Assembly: GCA_947652115.1 (NCBI GenBank)
Contig: OX393561.1
Span: forward strand, 40,383,373 to 40,447,372
Reading direction: 5' to 3'
DNA from: Blastomussa wellsi
Taxonomy: Eukaryota > Cnidaria > Anthozoa > Scleractinia > Plerogyridae
Length of the DNA: 64,000 bases
The stretch's first letter is position 1, and the number at the start of each line of letters is the position of its first letter. The notes below the pieces were generated by a model. That model did no database searches and was not told where the DNA came from. It saw only the letters and a program-made list of their open reading frames with translations. Of this stretch, positions 1-15,500 are shown one piece after another. A program made the translations under genes and the position numbers.

Positions 1-291
1 TTTGAACATGTATATGGAAAATGCGCTATACAAAGCCATTACCATTGACAGTAACATTATTTACTCTCGGATTTGCAGTGTAGCCTAGTACTATATATGT
101 CTTGGCCTTTAGATTTAAAAATTAAAGTAGGTGGCTTCCCTTCAAGAGCACCAATTGGAGAGCAATATAAGAAGCTGAAGACATCTCCTTTATGAGGAGC
201 TGCGCAAATCTTAGCTGGCATTTCATGGCCTTAGACCTGTTGGAGCTTCGGCAGGTGTCAGGTGTTTTAATGGAAAACCCTACTAAAGGCT

Positions 292-298
292 GGCCCTG

Positions 299-346
<48 letters not shown>

Positions 347-438
347 GTGGATAAGTGCTGGCAAAACAAACTGCACTATCCACTGGATAGTGATTTATCC
401 AGTGGATAGCGTTATACACTCTTTGAACAACCAGGGCC
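292..438. mobile_element. Foldback MITE in nucleotidase-gene intron
   Basis: This 147-bp near-palindrome has ends GGCCCTGGTTGTTCAAA and its complement. Internal arms repeat a CTATCCACTGGATA-type motif. It has no coding capacity. Confidence 0.75.
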
Positions 439-542
439 TGGTCATTAAAATCTGTCCAGGCTCTAATCTGTGAACTTTGAAAATCTTCGTAGAAGTGAAC
501 CTTCATGGCAGCAAATACATTACAGTTTTTCACTTTTGTTAG

Positions 543-3500
543 GTGTCATGAATGATATGATGGAAGAAGTAATTGGTGAAGTAGAAGTTGAAATGGATGG
601 AAGGTTTTCTAGTATAAGAACAAAGGAAACTAATCTTGGTGAGTTGTTGGTTGGGTGAGTCTGCCCATGTCATTCCTTGCAAAGTGAGTGCATAACTGAA
701 CACAACGTTTATGACTTCATGGCTTGATAGTCCACAGTCAAATCTTACATCTACTTCATTCTGGCAATGGACTCAGGAAAGGAGCAAATTATGACTCCAG
801 ACATGTTGCTTTCAGTGGAGTGAGCCTGGTCTCAAATTTACCCCTTCAATACAGGTTACAGGTGTATGTCAACCATGTAAACAGAGAAACTGAACACGAT
901 TATAGAGATAATATAACCAGTACTGAGAGAGGTAGAACTTCTATCAGCAGAACTTTTAACTCCAAACCGCTTGCATCCAAAATAATTTAATTTATACCCA
1001 GTTTGATATATTCCTGCCTTTCCAGGGTCATACAGGTGACCCATCCAGTTTCAAGGATGTTATTATTTTCCTTGGCATATTTTAATTTCTACTAAAACAA
1101 AACCAGTATTTCCAATGTCAAGTTTGAGTGCAGACCCAATACTGTATGTGAGTGCTTTCTGTCTGGAATTTTACCCTATGGAATAATTTTTTCTTTTGTT
1201 TTATCATGATTTAGGAAACTTTGTAACAGATATCATACAAAATGTGACTGAAGTGGATTGTGTTATCCTAAACTCTGGAACTCTACGCTCAGATACTATT
1301 CATCCTCCTGGAAAGTTTAAAATGAAGGTAACATACACAATGTGGCTTTTGCGTGAGAACAGACAAATGCAACAACTTAACCACATAATAAATAATAAAG
1401 TGAAGAATGATCATCGCAGTTAATTTCCAATTTAAGCAATTGGAAAGAAGCCTGAAAAAATCAAGACTTCAACTTAAGACGTTTAATCCCTGATTTTTTC
1501 AGGCTTCTTCTTTCCAATTGTGTTAATTGGAACGTAACTGCGATGATCATTCTTCATCTATATCTGCAGTTCAAATATGAATTATGTTATATATACTACA
1601 CATTAAATAAATACATTAACTTTTACAGGAATAACATTATACAAAAGACAGACACATACAGTAAAACCCAGAAAACCGTAAACACTAAAAGTTATTTCTG
1701 GAATGCTGTTTCTCGACCAATCAGGACAAGGTGTGAGATGAACCATATCTACAAAGGTTTACATTAGTCACAAGACAACAAGCTGGCTTTTTCTTCCATG
1801 ATAATACTGTTTGCAAAATCTGAAATTGTTTTTATTGCTCTATTTCCGAGCTTATGCATAAGCAAAGGATAATCATGACCGATATTTTACTTAAGATGCC
1901 ACATTTGATTATAATTCAAGTAGCTCTCTGACACTGCCTAGCTATGTCGATTTGTGTTTGTTCAATTCAGTGTCTCTTTTCAGTGAAATGTTATTCATAG
2001 ACTTCATAGTTATTCTCTGCTTATGGGTAAGTGCATGCTCACATAGAACAACAATAACAACTTCAGCAATGTTGACAGTAAAAACTGAGGATTTGTCATA
2101 GAAGACGAAGCCAACACATTGTTTCTTGACTAATCCAAACCTTTCGGTTAATTACTCTTGTGGTTTGCTTATCGAGGTTGTTTCTTGCAGCTTTATTTTG
2201 CATCTGATCGGTTGCAAAACAATAGATGTTCACGGTATTTTGGGTTTCACTGTAAGAATTTACTATAGTAGCTGTAATAAGGATAATGAAGGTTTCTTGT
2301 TCTGATGCTAACATATTATTTGTTTACAAAGTGAGGGTTCTGTCCACCATCTAGCCACTGTCAATTCTTATATCTGCAATTGTTAATAAAGTGGTACTAT
2401 GATGAAATTTGCCTGTCAGTAGTCTGCATGAGAATAAAAATGCCGCTTACTTTTTGAAATATATTTTTTTATTACAGAGATATTCAAGTTTTTAAAATAT
2501 GCAAATTAGCTAAATGATGATGTCATAGAGTCAACCAAATTTTAATCAAGTAGATGAGGAAAAACATTTCTCACACAGTTTGTATCAGAAATGTTGGATT
2601 CTTTGCATGATGACTCTACTTTGTAAGTTATGCAATATGAGACTAACAGTTATGTTACCATGGCAACATGCTGGGTTCCAAACCTCCCCAATGTCCAAGG
2701 CTATTCTGGCCATTTTTTGCCATTCAATTTTGTTATTTCTCAATGACTCCAGAGTCCAGATTTACATGATTTCACATTCAAGCATATTTATGTGTTAGGT
2801 AGGATCTTTGGTCTGCTTGAATTTTTCTGGGCTAAAAATCACTCAAATACTGAAAACCACTGAAAGAGTGTGTTACCATGGAAACAGGATTTAGTTATAT
2901 AACTATAGGTGTGTCACCTAGAGAACTATTTGTGTGCCAAGTTTCAATTGTCTCTGTAGAAAACTGACCGAAATTGCCCTTTTTATTTACTTGATATAAA
3001 ATTGGGTTGCATGGATGATGTCATCAGTCTGCTAATTTGAATATTTTACCAATATTTTAAACTTGAATATCTCAGGAACTACCACAAATTTGAAAACGGA
3101 AAACAGCATTTTTAATTTCACATGAAGAACTGCATGATCCCCTTCAAAAAGCAAGGTGTAAGAATTTGATCACATTAGCACTTTATAAACGGATACTCTA
3201 AGTGGCAATTACTTGTTTTTAGGATCTGTCATCCATCCTACCTATGCCAGATGTTTTAGTGGTGTTGGAACTGACAGGTAAGACTAAGAAAATTATTTCA
3301 TGCTGATAGCTTAATTTAATTTATTAACATAATAATAACAATAATAATAATTTAAGAATAAAAGTAAGCGAAAAAGTTGAACACCGATGTCACCCCTACA
3401 TCATTTTCAAGTGATAAAGAATATACTTAGAATATCATAATTTATACTGTTTGAGGCGATAAGAGATAATTATAATCAGAAGTGCATGTGTGTACATGAT

Positions 3501-6500
3501 GACTATGCTAAACAAATAGTTTTGCGCATATGCAGTCAGACTGCGTGTTTAGGTTTGGTTTTCATCTTCTTTATGAATAACATCTCATCTCACCCTATCC
3601 ATCTCCAATGCCACTGCTTCAGGATTGTTCTCATTTCATCCTGCTGTAGAAAATTCTTATTAGGGACGGTCCTAGGGCAGAATATACGAAGAATTCTATG
3701 CAAGGAAGTTGTGTGGAAGCTTGACAGTTCGTCAAGTTCTTGCTTAACTATCCTCCAGCACTCGGAACCATAAAGTACTGCTGACAGTACACAGCTTCTG
3801 TAGATCTTAAGTTTAGTTTCTGTGCTGTTCTGGTTCATCTTCCATTCCTTCCTCAGTTTCATGAAGGTTGATCTTACTTTGCTGAGTCTATTGTGGATGT
3901 CATTGCTGGCACCTCCTTGTGAACTGTAGATTTCAATGCAGTTACGTACATGTGTTTTGTTTTGTTGATAATAATGGATTGTGTTTGATTAGAGATAAGG
4001 TCTGAAAATTTGACAAGGGTTTTCTTTTTCTTTTCACTATATTTTGGGTGTCTTACTGTCAATTCTGGGATACCAGATACTCTAAAGTTGTTATGTCTGC
4101 TCTGGTTTTGCTCCATTTTGTTCATTCCCTGCATCTCCATTGTTCCTCTGTGCTCTTGAGGTGTGATTTTAAAGATGTCAATTCTGCTATGTTCTTCAAA
4201 TATTATAATATTGCACCATTTGTGTCAATACCATGTGTTTCAAGTAGTGATTTAGGATGAAGTAGCAAATGATTCTGGCAAAAGCTTTTGTTATGCTTGT
4301 TAGGTGATCAGATTATACAGGCACTAGAAAATGGAGTGAGTCAATGGCCTAAACTGGAGGGAAGGTTTCCTCAGGTGTGTACCAGTTTCTTCTGTTACCC
4401 GTACGAGAGACACGAACCAGACTCTGGCCATAAAAAAAGCCAGAATCAAGCGTGACTAGTCATAGTGATAATTTGGCTGACACGAGCGAGACAAATAAAC
4501 GATAATTGAGCGAGACATCAGTACCGCGCCGTAACATTTGGATGGCTTGATTGAGCAAGAATGCGGTTGTATTCAGGCCATAAAAAAATCATGCCAACTA
4601 GCAATATTGAACGTGATCAGTCGACATGACATTTGGATGGCATGATTCTCGGCGAAATTTAATATGGCTAGCTATAATTAGAATATCGTGATAAAATGAT
4701 TGTTTTCTCGACAACATGACAAACATACCACATTCCACATGCAAAAAATGCTTCATACTTTACTCTCCAATAAGATTACATCGTAGAACAAATGATACAG
4801 CTATTATTCTAAACTGTAGTGATAGATATTTTTACGTAGATGTGAGAATTTTCATATGATGAATTGAAACTAAATGAGTGTTTGTGAAAATTAATAGTCT
4901 CAACAAATAACACAATCTCTTCAGCATTATTATCCGCGTCGTCGCCGACATACAATTCTTCGGATTAACTGCCTAGTTGCTTTCTCTTAGGTTAATATTT
5001 AGAAATGAGCTCAGAATAATTTGCGGGCGGGCACAGCAAAAGTAAGTCATGCACGAACGATAATTTGGACACTTGAAGCCCTGCATGATACATATAAACA
5101 CTAACCACCAAGGATAACTTTGAACTTTAAAATGATCAACAAAAACGATTGCTTTTAATATGTCACGACTTTAAAGCCGAAGCATATGTAAAACCCTTCC
5201 TACAAAGAACAGGCTGAAGAGACTATCGTGCTTCAAAGATGCGAAAGACGTCAACACGAAACTTGCGGCAAACGAGCTTCCAAAACAAGCCAATGGGATT
5301 GGTAAGAAAATCTGACAGAGTGTGTAAATCACCACTATCTTGATTTATTTAGTACTCCTCCAATACACAATGCAGGACCGCTACCACTATAAAATTTTAT
5401 AGTTCTTAATAAAGCCGCTTGCTTGATCACAAGTTACACGGCAAACGAACTTCGCTACAAACATACTACGTAAATAGGCCCTTTTTTGTTTATGAAATGA
5501 AAAGTTGAAGAATCATTATAAAACTTACACCTTCAAGGACGGTCCTGTATTGTGTTTTCGAGTCTCCCCCGTTCCCTCTTTAGCTTCTTTTGACATACGG
5601 TAGCTTATTTGCTGGGTGAAAGCTTCGTTACATTTCTGAGGACTTTGAAGCTCTTGATGTATGCCGAAACCAAAAGTTTGATTCGTTAGCCAATCACATT
5701 GCTTGAATTATCCTGTCAAGTGTTGTGATTGGCTGAAATTAGCGTGCTTTAGGAGAGTATAACTGAAACAGCATTTTGACTTGTTTCGAAAACAGAACAA
5801 ACCTAAAAACAAATACGAATGCATTGGGAAGTTAACGCAACTTGGAAGCGCCCCCAGAGCACTTATTGCCCTGCCAGCTTACTGCGTGCTTTCCAACAGA
5901 ACAGAGCAAACTCAAGGCTTCTTTATTTGTTATTACAAATATGTGAATCGCTGATTATCGCTCCATCACTACGAAAAGAAGCTCAACAAACGCGTTACTG
6001 TAAACACGCTCAAAGCCAGCCATACGAATTATCGGTTATCTATCACATTATGTTTCGTTCCATTCTCGGCCATAATACAGCCTGACAAATGTCACGTTCA
6101 TGTGCTGAAACAGATAAAATCACTCTCGCTCGATCACACTATATTCCGGCCATATTATCGCTCAGACCATAGCGAGACAAATGTCTCTGTCGACTGCTGA
6201 GGCAAGACAAATTTGATGTCTCACTCTGTCTCACTCAAATCACGCCGTAAAAATGATATTATGGCCAGAATCATGCCAGATTTTCACCATGTAAGGCTAT
6301 AAATTTTCGTACAGGTAGACATGTTTATTAAGGAATGTTGGTTATTTTTGACCAGAGTAGGTAACACATTGGAAACTAACATTATGTAACCTTGTGAAGT
6401 TATTTGAGACTTTTATTGACGCATTTTCTTCATTCACTTATAGAATGGACAGCAGTCAAAATTATTTTTAAGCTTTTTGAAGGTTGCTATTTTTATGCTT

Positions 6501-9500
6501 CTTTAATTGACACCCAATTAATTCTTGTTAAGGTTGCAGGGATAAGATTTTCCTTTAATCCTAGTCAAGGTCCTGGTTCTAGAATACTTGAAAACACTGT
6601 AACCATTGATGATAAGCTGCTTGACAAGGACAAGGTTTGTATTGCATTTATTTCAGACTCCGGCAATCCTGGCTATCGTAAAATGCTCACTTTTGCATGT
6701 ATTATACGATACTTGTTACTTTTGCAATGTATTTATTTTCTCTGGATAGTTATCTTTTTTCACATTCATGAATGTCATCTTCTCTATCACCAAAAAACAC
6801 TCAGTAAGTGTCAAACTTGCAACTGGCATTCTTAAAAGCTTTCTCTGTGCTAAATAGTCTTCCTCACAACTGCACTTACACTCCTTGTAGTGGTGACAGT
6901 TATGTTCAGGACTATGTCACATGTATTTCCAAGGAGAAAAATTTAATTTCTAAGATCATAGAATACTCCGAAGTTGCAAAATTGCAAGAATATGTGATTA
7001 TCACAATATTTATTCTTGTAGGTTTGTATGATTACTCTTGTATACTTATGCAAGATGTCAATAGAGAAAGACTTGTCAACGTTCAGTGATAAAATGTCAA
7101 TTAAGTGACTTGTTGTCTGGATATGACGTGAAAAGCATTTAATGATGTTAAAAATTTACTGCAAACAAAATGGCAGTTCATGTGCAATCACCATGCATCT
7201 TCAATCAGCAGTGTTCCAATTTAGAAAAAATATTGGTTGTCCTTATGGCAAATTCTGACAATCTCGGGCAATCAGCCCTTTAATTTTCCTAAAAACTGGT
7301 TTCCCTATTTCTAATGAAGTTTCAGTTGTCTCAGGCAACCTTGCAACTACTAATTTCGAGTACTGAAACATCATAAAATCCAAAATCCTTTGAAAAATAA
7401 ACCTCAGTGCAAAAACATTGTTTGTTGATGTTGTTATAAAAACAAACTATAGTCACAATCCTTGTTCTATTGGCGTAAAACATGTTCATGTTCATGCCCA
7501 GTAATTGCAGGAGTTTGATAAAGACCTTCAAGTACCATATCGCTGTTGTTTCTTACTCTTATGGACTGCAGTCATCTGGTCACAAAGGTCTACACCAACC
7601 ATGTACATGTTGTAATCTGCTACAGTTGGATCGTCTAGATTTTCTGGCTTTGCCCTCTAACTCTCACTCTTCATCTGACTACACTAGGGTCTCCTGCCTC
7701 CAGAGCTTCGGGGTTAGAATCTAGAGTTGTTCCTGTGTCAACCCAGTTAGGTACTTCAGGAGTAGCATGGATAGTACTAAGGAAGAAAACATCTTTTCTA
7801 TCTTTCCATCTCAAAGCTAACATTTCATTCCAACTCAGCTAGGCAACTTGGCGTCAGGAGGAGAGAAGTTGTCTTGCTCTCGCTATGCCTGCAGCTTGGA
7901 TTCCTTGGGCCTTCAGAAGTCTGAAAGTATTGTACTTGTGTAAAAGTTGTTCATGTACAGGTGATGGTTGATTCAATACAAATCCTGCGTCAGTTCCATG
8001 ACAATCGTTCCAGTTTTGCTGAGATTTCCAGCTGCTCTATCATCTTTGCCAGCATAATTATAATTACGACAACATTCTTGCAATATCCGCTTTTCGCATA
8101 GCAAAGAACAAAGAACTTAACGTCAAATTTAACAGGTTTGTTGGGCATTCTCACCTTAATTGCTAATCTTCCTTTGAAATGTATCATAGTTTCGTAAACA
8201 GAAACCTCCTGGCCACAGTTAAAAAGGGTTCTACACTTGCCAATAATGGATGATGACATTCCCTATTTTGTACCGATGATCATTTTCTTTGTCTTCGATG
8301 AGAACGTGCAAAGGTTCCATAAAGTGAACTATACTTCTTTAGCTGGAACAATCGTCTTTGAGAAGAAAACAGGTTTCTGATATTCTGGGTGTGCAAAATC
8401 TTTGTATCCCAGGTGGATAGAAAATACTGTTCATCCCGTGGAACTACCACCATGTTGTTAGAAATGATCAGTAAGGCTAGAAACATTTTTATTTCCTCGC
8501 TTGTAACAGCCTGCCAATTTCTCACTCCTTTTACCTCAGCATTGGCGATCGTAAATTAAACGATTTGTTTGATCAGTTCTTTACGTCATTTCACTCCTCA
8601 CAGGAAAATATGAACTCAATAGATAGATTGACCTCATTCCCAATATGTGGCTTCATATATGTAGCTCGGTAGAGCATCGCACCAGTATTCATGGAGATCA
8701 CAGAGTTCCATTTCCATTAAAATAAACAGAATTATCTTAAATAAATACCATTAATTTTGACCAGTCGAACTTATATGGCTCTGTGCGGTTCTCGGGTTTT
8801 TAAGGCATTATGTTCCAATCCCGTTGAAACCCTGGGTTTTTCAGGCTTCTTTATTCCAATTGCTTTAATTTGAATTCACTGTGATGATCATCTCATACAT
8901 TCATCTACATCCACAGTTCACATATAAATTATTTCATATACTTTGTCATTTCACTCCTCATGGGAAAATACAAACTCAACAAATTGACCTCGCCGCTAGT
9001 GTGTGGCTTCATAGCTCAGTTGGTAGAGCATCGCACCAGTATTCACAGAGGTCACAGGTTCAAATCCTGTTGAAGCCCTGAATTTTTTCAGGCTTCTTTA
9101 TTCCAATTGCTTAAATTGGAATTCACTGCGATGATCATCTCTCACTTTCAAAATGTTATTATTAATGTTATTCAGAAATATAAAGTTTGTACCAAGTCTT
9201 ATCTCGCAAAGGGGAAGGATGGTTATCAGGTCTTTGCAAAGGCCAAAGTTTTGGTAAGTTTATTTATAACTTGTTATCATCATTGTTGTTAATTGAAATT
9301 CTAGAATCGGGTAAATAATTTGCCAGACCATTTACATTAATTAAAAGTGAAAGAGAAAATAGTGAGTTGAATAACGCTGTATTTCCACTACTATGGAAGG
9401 GTGTGGTCCCCTGGTTATCGAACCAGAAGTGACATCAGGAAAGTGGGCACTTTGATCCAGTCAGCAATTGTCATTCTGAAGTATTGTTATATGCAATTCT

Positions 9501-12500
9501 CATTTTCTTGCCAATTGTTAGGCAATTTTCCTTTTCTTGCAGTCTGTCCAAAAATTACTGTGCCATAAGAGAAAAGGCCTTTTAATGTCCATGCGCATGC
9601 AGTTGCAAGTTACAAAACCCCAGTAACCATTACTATAATTATACACTGACGTTTTGATCTTTATTCTGTGATCTGCAGATAATTTTGGATATATTATCAT
9701 GTGTAGAGTACGGTCACATTGCTATAGGGGTTATGTGGTATCTGGAGAGTATGGTTATACAGCCTTTGGCTTTGGCTGATACCGCTTACCTTGCCCTTGA
9801 TAATTCTGCGCATCATGAAAAACCTCATGCAATAATTAACAACAATAATGTTGTTAATCATCAGATGGGTACAGTTAAAGTTGTTTGGTAGCTTTTGATA
9901 CCCAAAATGCATTGCATCTAGGTGGATGAGGAGGATGGCCCTATAATAAACACAATTGTCAGGAATCATTTCCGCTCAATCAACATTGTGCGAGGTGTGA
10001 CGAAATCAAAATCTTTCCACAGACAGAGCCTCATAATGTAAGTGTTACATTCCCGTTAACATTTGTGCACAGTTGCAGGTTGATTTAGCAATGGTGCTGA
10101 GGTGATACACATTCACAGGATCAAAGGGCTGTTATAATATGCTTGTCACATGTAACTTAACACCAGCTATTATACAAATTTACTCTGACTCCCTTAAAGG
10201 GTGCTAGTCAGCCACACCTTTGTTATTGTTTACATGTGAGAGTTCAGTATTGTATTTTACACTGAGCGTGTCGAAACGAAAGAGATCACTGAGAAACTTG
10301 CTAAATTTGTAATTAAACACTTCCATTAACATAACTTACAGCAATGTAATAAGATTTCGCTTCACCATACACTTTCCATAATTTTGATGCCGTCGAAAAT
10401 GGCAGAGGTTGACTAGTGCCCTTTAATACATTTTTCTGTCATACCTCTTTATCAACCACTGCAGAATTTTGTTATAGTTAAGTCATTTACACAGAATGTT
10501 ATCACAGTACAGAAGTTTTAAAAATATTGTGAATGGCAGCTAATGGTTTTAGACTGTTGGAAGTAATTCTTTGGTTTTGCCTGACTGAACAACCTTGCAT
10601 ACCTACATAATAGTCAGTTTGTTTGCTGCCATAACCATCTGATTGACTAGCTGCTCTGAGCAACATTTAATGCTCACAGTTTTGTGCAATCTAATCTTGA
10701 AAGCTGGGGGAGGCACGGTGGTCTAATAGTTAGCGCACTGGGCTCTGGATCGGACGATCCAAGTTTGAGCCTCGGCAAGGGCACTGAGTTGTGTTCTTGG
10801 GCAAGACATTTTACTCTCACAATGCCTCTCTTCACCCAGGTGTATAAATAGGTACCAGCAGAGTAATGCTGGAGGGTAACCCTGAAATGGACTAGCATCG
10901 CATCCAGGGGGGGGGGGGGGGTAGAAATACTCCTATTGGCTTCATGATGTGGAAACTGTTATAAGCTCCGGCCTGATGGGCCACTAGGCTTGTACGCAGA
11001 CTTTTTTAATCTTGAAAGCCACCTTGTGTAATTATGTATGCCTGCCAGAAGTTGTTTCAAACAAATATTCACTCATTGAACATTCAATTTGAAAGCAATT
11101 GTCTTCTAAAACTATTGATATAAACAGACAAAAATGCACATTGTTAAAAACAGCTGGAGATGTGTGCATACCTACATAATAGTCAGTATAGTCAGTAATA
11201 GTCAAATATAATGCAACAACTTCAAAACTTAAGTGCCCACTTGTCAGTAAATAACCATTAAATAATCTAATGAAAGAATATTTTCAAAGGTTAAGCTACT
11301 AACATTAATCAGATGACCATGTTTTCTTGCAAAATGTCACCAAGCATTGCACATCAATTATGTTAACAGTTCGTTAACATGACATGTCATGTTCTTTTAC
11401 TAAAATGACTCATAATAAAGAATAGTGCTTTTTGCGTTCTTTCTTTAAATTTTTAAATTTAACTTTAATAAACATAACATGTGGCTATAATAACAGGAGA
11501 TCTAAAGAATGCTTAATCAGCAGTCAAGATGTGAAGGAAAATGGCTGCAATACAACTCAACATGTCAGTTGGTGAGAACAAATTTTAGACAGAGAGCATA
11601 GAGTGGAAATTGCGAAGACGAAATTGATAAAAATTATAATCAGAGTCTTATAGAGGAACTTTGAAATGTTAAAGCAAAAGGAAGAAATATAAATTCCTGT
11701 TACTTGGGAAAAGGACTACTAGAAAATCTTGTATGTGCTATGTGTTGTGTTTCTCATTTTATTATATAGATACTGATGAAATACCAGAATTTTTCCTTTT
11801 ACTAGAAAATCATCTTTATCATACACAGTGAAGATTCTATTTTTATTGTTCATATGTGAAGATATTGGGGTCATCCAGTTTGATTAGTAAATTAAAAGAG
11901 AGCTCCGTGTTCAGGCACACAGCCAGTGCTATCGAGGTGGCCAGCACTATCAAGGCCAAGGAATTGTGTGAATGGGGAATTTCTAAGTTTGATGAGAGGG
12001 ATAAAAATATTTCTGGTGGGTGTCATTAGTTAGGGAGATAAGCTCTATCCATGGGCCATTATGGATTGAAACCATAAACTACCCCTTCCATTTTTTTAAA
12101 CACAAACATGCCTTCTCGTTTTTACAGGCGGCATAGATCATCCAACATAATTGATGATGGGTCTCGTCGATCATCACAAGAAATTTTTCTTAACCTGGAA
12201 AAGGAGCATACCAGTATTTCACCTCAGGTTGGTATTGCTTATAGTCCTTGTGTAAGTCAAGGCTTTAATGTAATGCTCGTCATATTCAAATTTATTTGGA
12301 TCTTTGAGACTGTAATGACACCTTCAATTCCACATCAAACTTGAGACTGTAATGAAACGTCATGTCATTAAATTCCATGGTAGGTGGAGGGACGAATTCT
12401 ACTGGTTACAGAGGCAGATTACACTATACAAGATAGTTCCAAAATGGTATGCATAATTTGCTTGTTTTGTTGCTCTCCAACATTTTATATTGAGTCAGTA

Positions 12501-15500
12501 ATTCAGTGAACAGAGCTAGAATGTGGAAGGTGCATTACATAAGCCAAATGGCATCACACGGTACATTTGACAAACCAATAACATAGGGCTGCACAGAGTG
12601 CCCGAGGCTTCACCCAGTTATAAAAGAACTGTCCGGTTCTAGCAAAAGGCATCAACTAGTTCAGGGATGATTGCATTCACTTTTAAGTAGCAAGCAATCT
12701 TTGCATGTTACAGTCTTTCCCGTAAAACTGTGAACACCAGAAATGTTTATGGAATGTTATTGTGTTACAAAGAAAAAGCCAATCAGGTGTAAGAAAACCA
12801 AGCCACAAACAGCAACGGTCATTAGTTTGTGGTTTTGAGGTTTGTTCGCATGTCCTGAACTTTGCTGTGATTGGTCACTACACAATAAACATTCCAGAAA
12901 TTTTTTCTGGTGTTCACGGTTTTACAGGAAAGACTGTAAGCATTTATTTGCATTGCAATTGCTGCAGGAGCAATAGCATAAGCAGCACACAAAAACTTGA
13001 AGCACTTGATAATTTTGTTGAGAGCAAAGTCTTACCACAAGACAGAGATAGCCATGCTACAACAAGCCAAACTACTGGTAGCTTGCTATATTATAAAACC
13101 TTACAGGAAGTTTAATGGCGTCTCTTATGGTGCTCCTCTGGGTTTTCAAAATGTTTTTTTTTGCAATTGCAAATAAAAAAAACGCCTTTTTAGAGTTCAA
13201 ATTAGAGAAATAAATCTAATAAATACTGGACTGCAGAAAAAGAGGACATCTAAGTCTTCCATTTTGAAACAGGCAATAATTAAGCTAGGTATGGACAAAT
13301 TCTACTCCATGAATCAACGCCTTGTTTAATATTGCACTGATCACAGGGCCTTCCAGACTCTGTTAGTGGCCTTCACTCTTTGTTGACCTTTTGGCTTGTG
13401 ATATCTTGTTTCTTTTACATTACTTAACTTTTTTCTCCACTGGAATATTTAACAGTTATTCCATGAGCACGTGTGGATGTGAGGTGATAAATAACCAACG
13501 AGCGCAAAGTGCAAGTTCTAGTTACAAGCATTTATGATTAAGGCTGTGTTTTCACTAGGCCGATTAACTAGCTGAACATTCTTCCTAGGTGTTTGTTTAC
13601 AGACCGACATTAGCTAGTTAAACATGATATCTGTTTTTACTGGGAAATTTTAAGCCACTAAATATTCAAATTACAAATCCGCACAACTTTCAAAAATGGC
13701 AGGAGAGGAAGCGCTTTTGATGAGTTCACTAGTACTGATTCTCGCTATATTTTTGCGAAAGAGAAGGAGTTTCGTTCAGAGGATGCGATCAACGTCTCGG
13801 CAGATGCAGAGGATGCGACAGAATGTTGTAATCCTGGCAATTCAACGCCAAAACAGCATACATCGCCGTAAGCGCAAGACCATGTGGGTCTATCCAAGGC
13901 CGCAGTTTTGGTTCGAACAGCTCGTTGCAAATCGTTACCAAGATCATCTGTAGCGCGAGCACTTGAGAGTGAGTAGAGATACTTTTGAACACATCTGTGG
14001 ACTCGTTGGCCCTGAGCTGGTACGACAGAACACAATTCTTCGCCAAGCTATCTCCGTAGAGAGATAGAGCGGGTTGCCGTTGCTCTTTTGAGCGTCTGGA
14101 AAATAATTTTACCAGATTGTTTGGCAGGCATCTGTCAGTACACGCGATGCGATTGCGTGCGGTATTTGTCGGGACAAGTTAAACCATCTTGCGAGGTAGT
14201 ATAACTCTGCGTGAGTTTCCTGTCGTAAAGGCGAGAAAACCCGTTGTTTTTCCTTGTGAAAACAGTTGACATTGTTAACTCGCTAAACACTAGACAAAGT
14301 GTTTTCACTGTATTTCCGGACTTTTCTGACTTAATCTAGCTAAAATTGTCCTAGTGAAAACACAGCCAAAATAATGTTTTGCATCAAACTTTGTGCTTCT
14401 CAGTTAGAGTTTGTGTCTTTACCTTAACATCCTTAACGGGGAATGCTTTTCATATTTAATGACTCTGAGTCATCTTTTGTAAACATTTCTTCTTGCAATT
14501 AGCAAAATTGTAAACACATAGCCCATCCATTTTCCATATATGGCAAAACTCCAGTTATTTGATATTAACCGGAGTTTGCAAACCAATCAGAAAGCTAGAA
14601 ATGCAATAACCCGAGTTGAGAATTCACTGAAGTCTGTTATCATTGTATCATTGTGGTATCATTATGCAGTTCCATACAACCTGTGCATGCTAGTAAAAGA
14701 TGCCCTACTCAGAAGGCAGTTCAACTATCTTTATTTAAACTCATTTTAATACATGTTTATGGCCACTGCAAGTATATGTTCAGCACAGGAGCAATCTTTT
14801 TATCCTTGTTGTGTACAATTCTTTCATGTCAGTTGGCTTATACTGAGTTTTCCATCTCATATCTCAACAAATTCATTGTTCCATGCCTTAGAATGAACCA
14901 ATTGCTGGCAGTGATAGTTCAGAACAGGTCAAATCTCTCCCTGATGACCAAGAACTAACAAAAACAGAGAAAAAAGAAAGTGACGAGAACAACGCAGCTG
15001 ATCATCATGAACAGAATGAGGAAAGCAAGAGAGATACAGCAGATGAAGAAACATCTCCATTTGACAAACCAGCTAGGCAAGATAAAGTGGACCAAACAGA
15101 GGGTACAGGGAAAGAGAACCATGAAAACACTGTTGAGCCAGTCAAAGGAGATGAACGTGAACACAGCCAAACTTCACAAGATGAGGGCAATAGAGATCTA
15201 CCTCCAGCAACGGAGGACAGTGGTGTTTCAGTCGAGCAAAAAGTAGATGATTCATTACACCTAGTAAGTGTTGTCTGTTACATTGATTTCCCAAATGCAT
15301 GGAAGGGGTTTGGACCAGTTTGTGATGGATTTTACATTACACAGCAACAGAATGCCAGAATGACTAAATATTTGATAGTATGCATCTCCTGGAGATTACA
15401 GGGTTGTGTTTCTTGATTTTGCACCTTGGAAACCAATTATGCCCAAACGACCCTTTGATATTGACTTGAGGTGAACTCTTCCTTCAGGGACCAGACTTGG

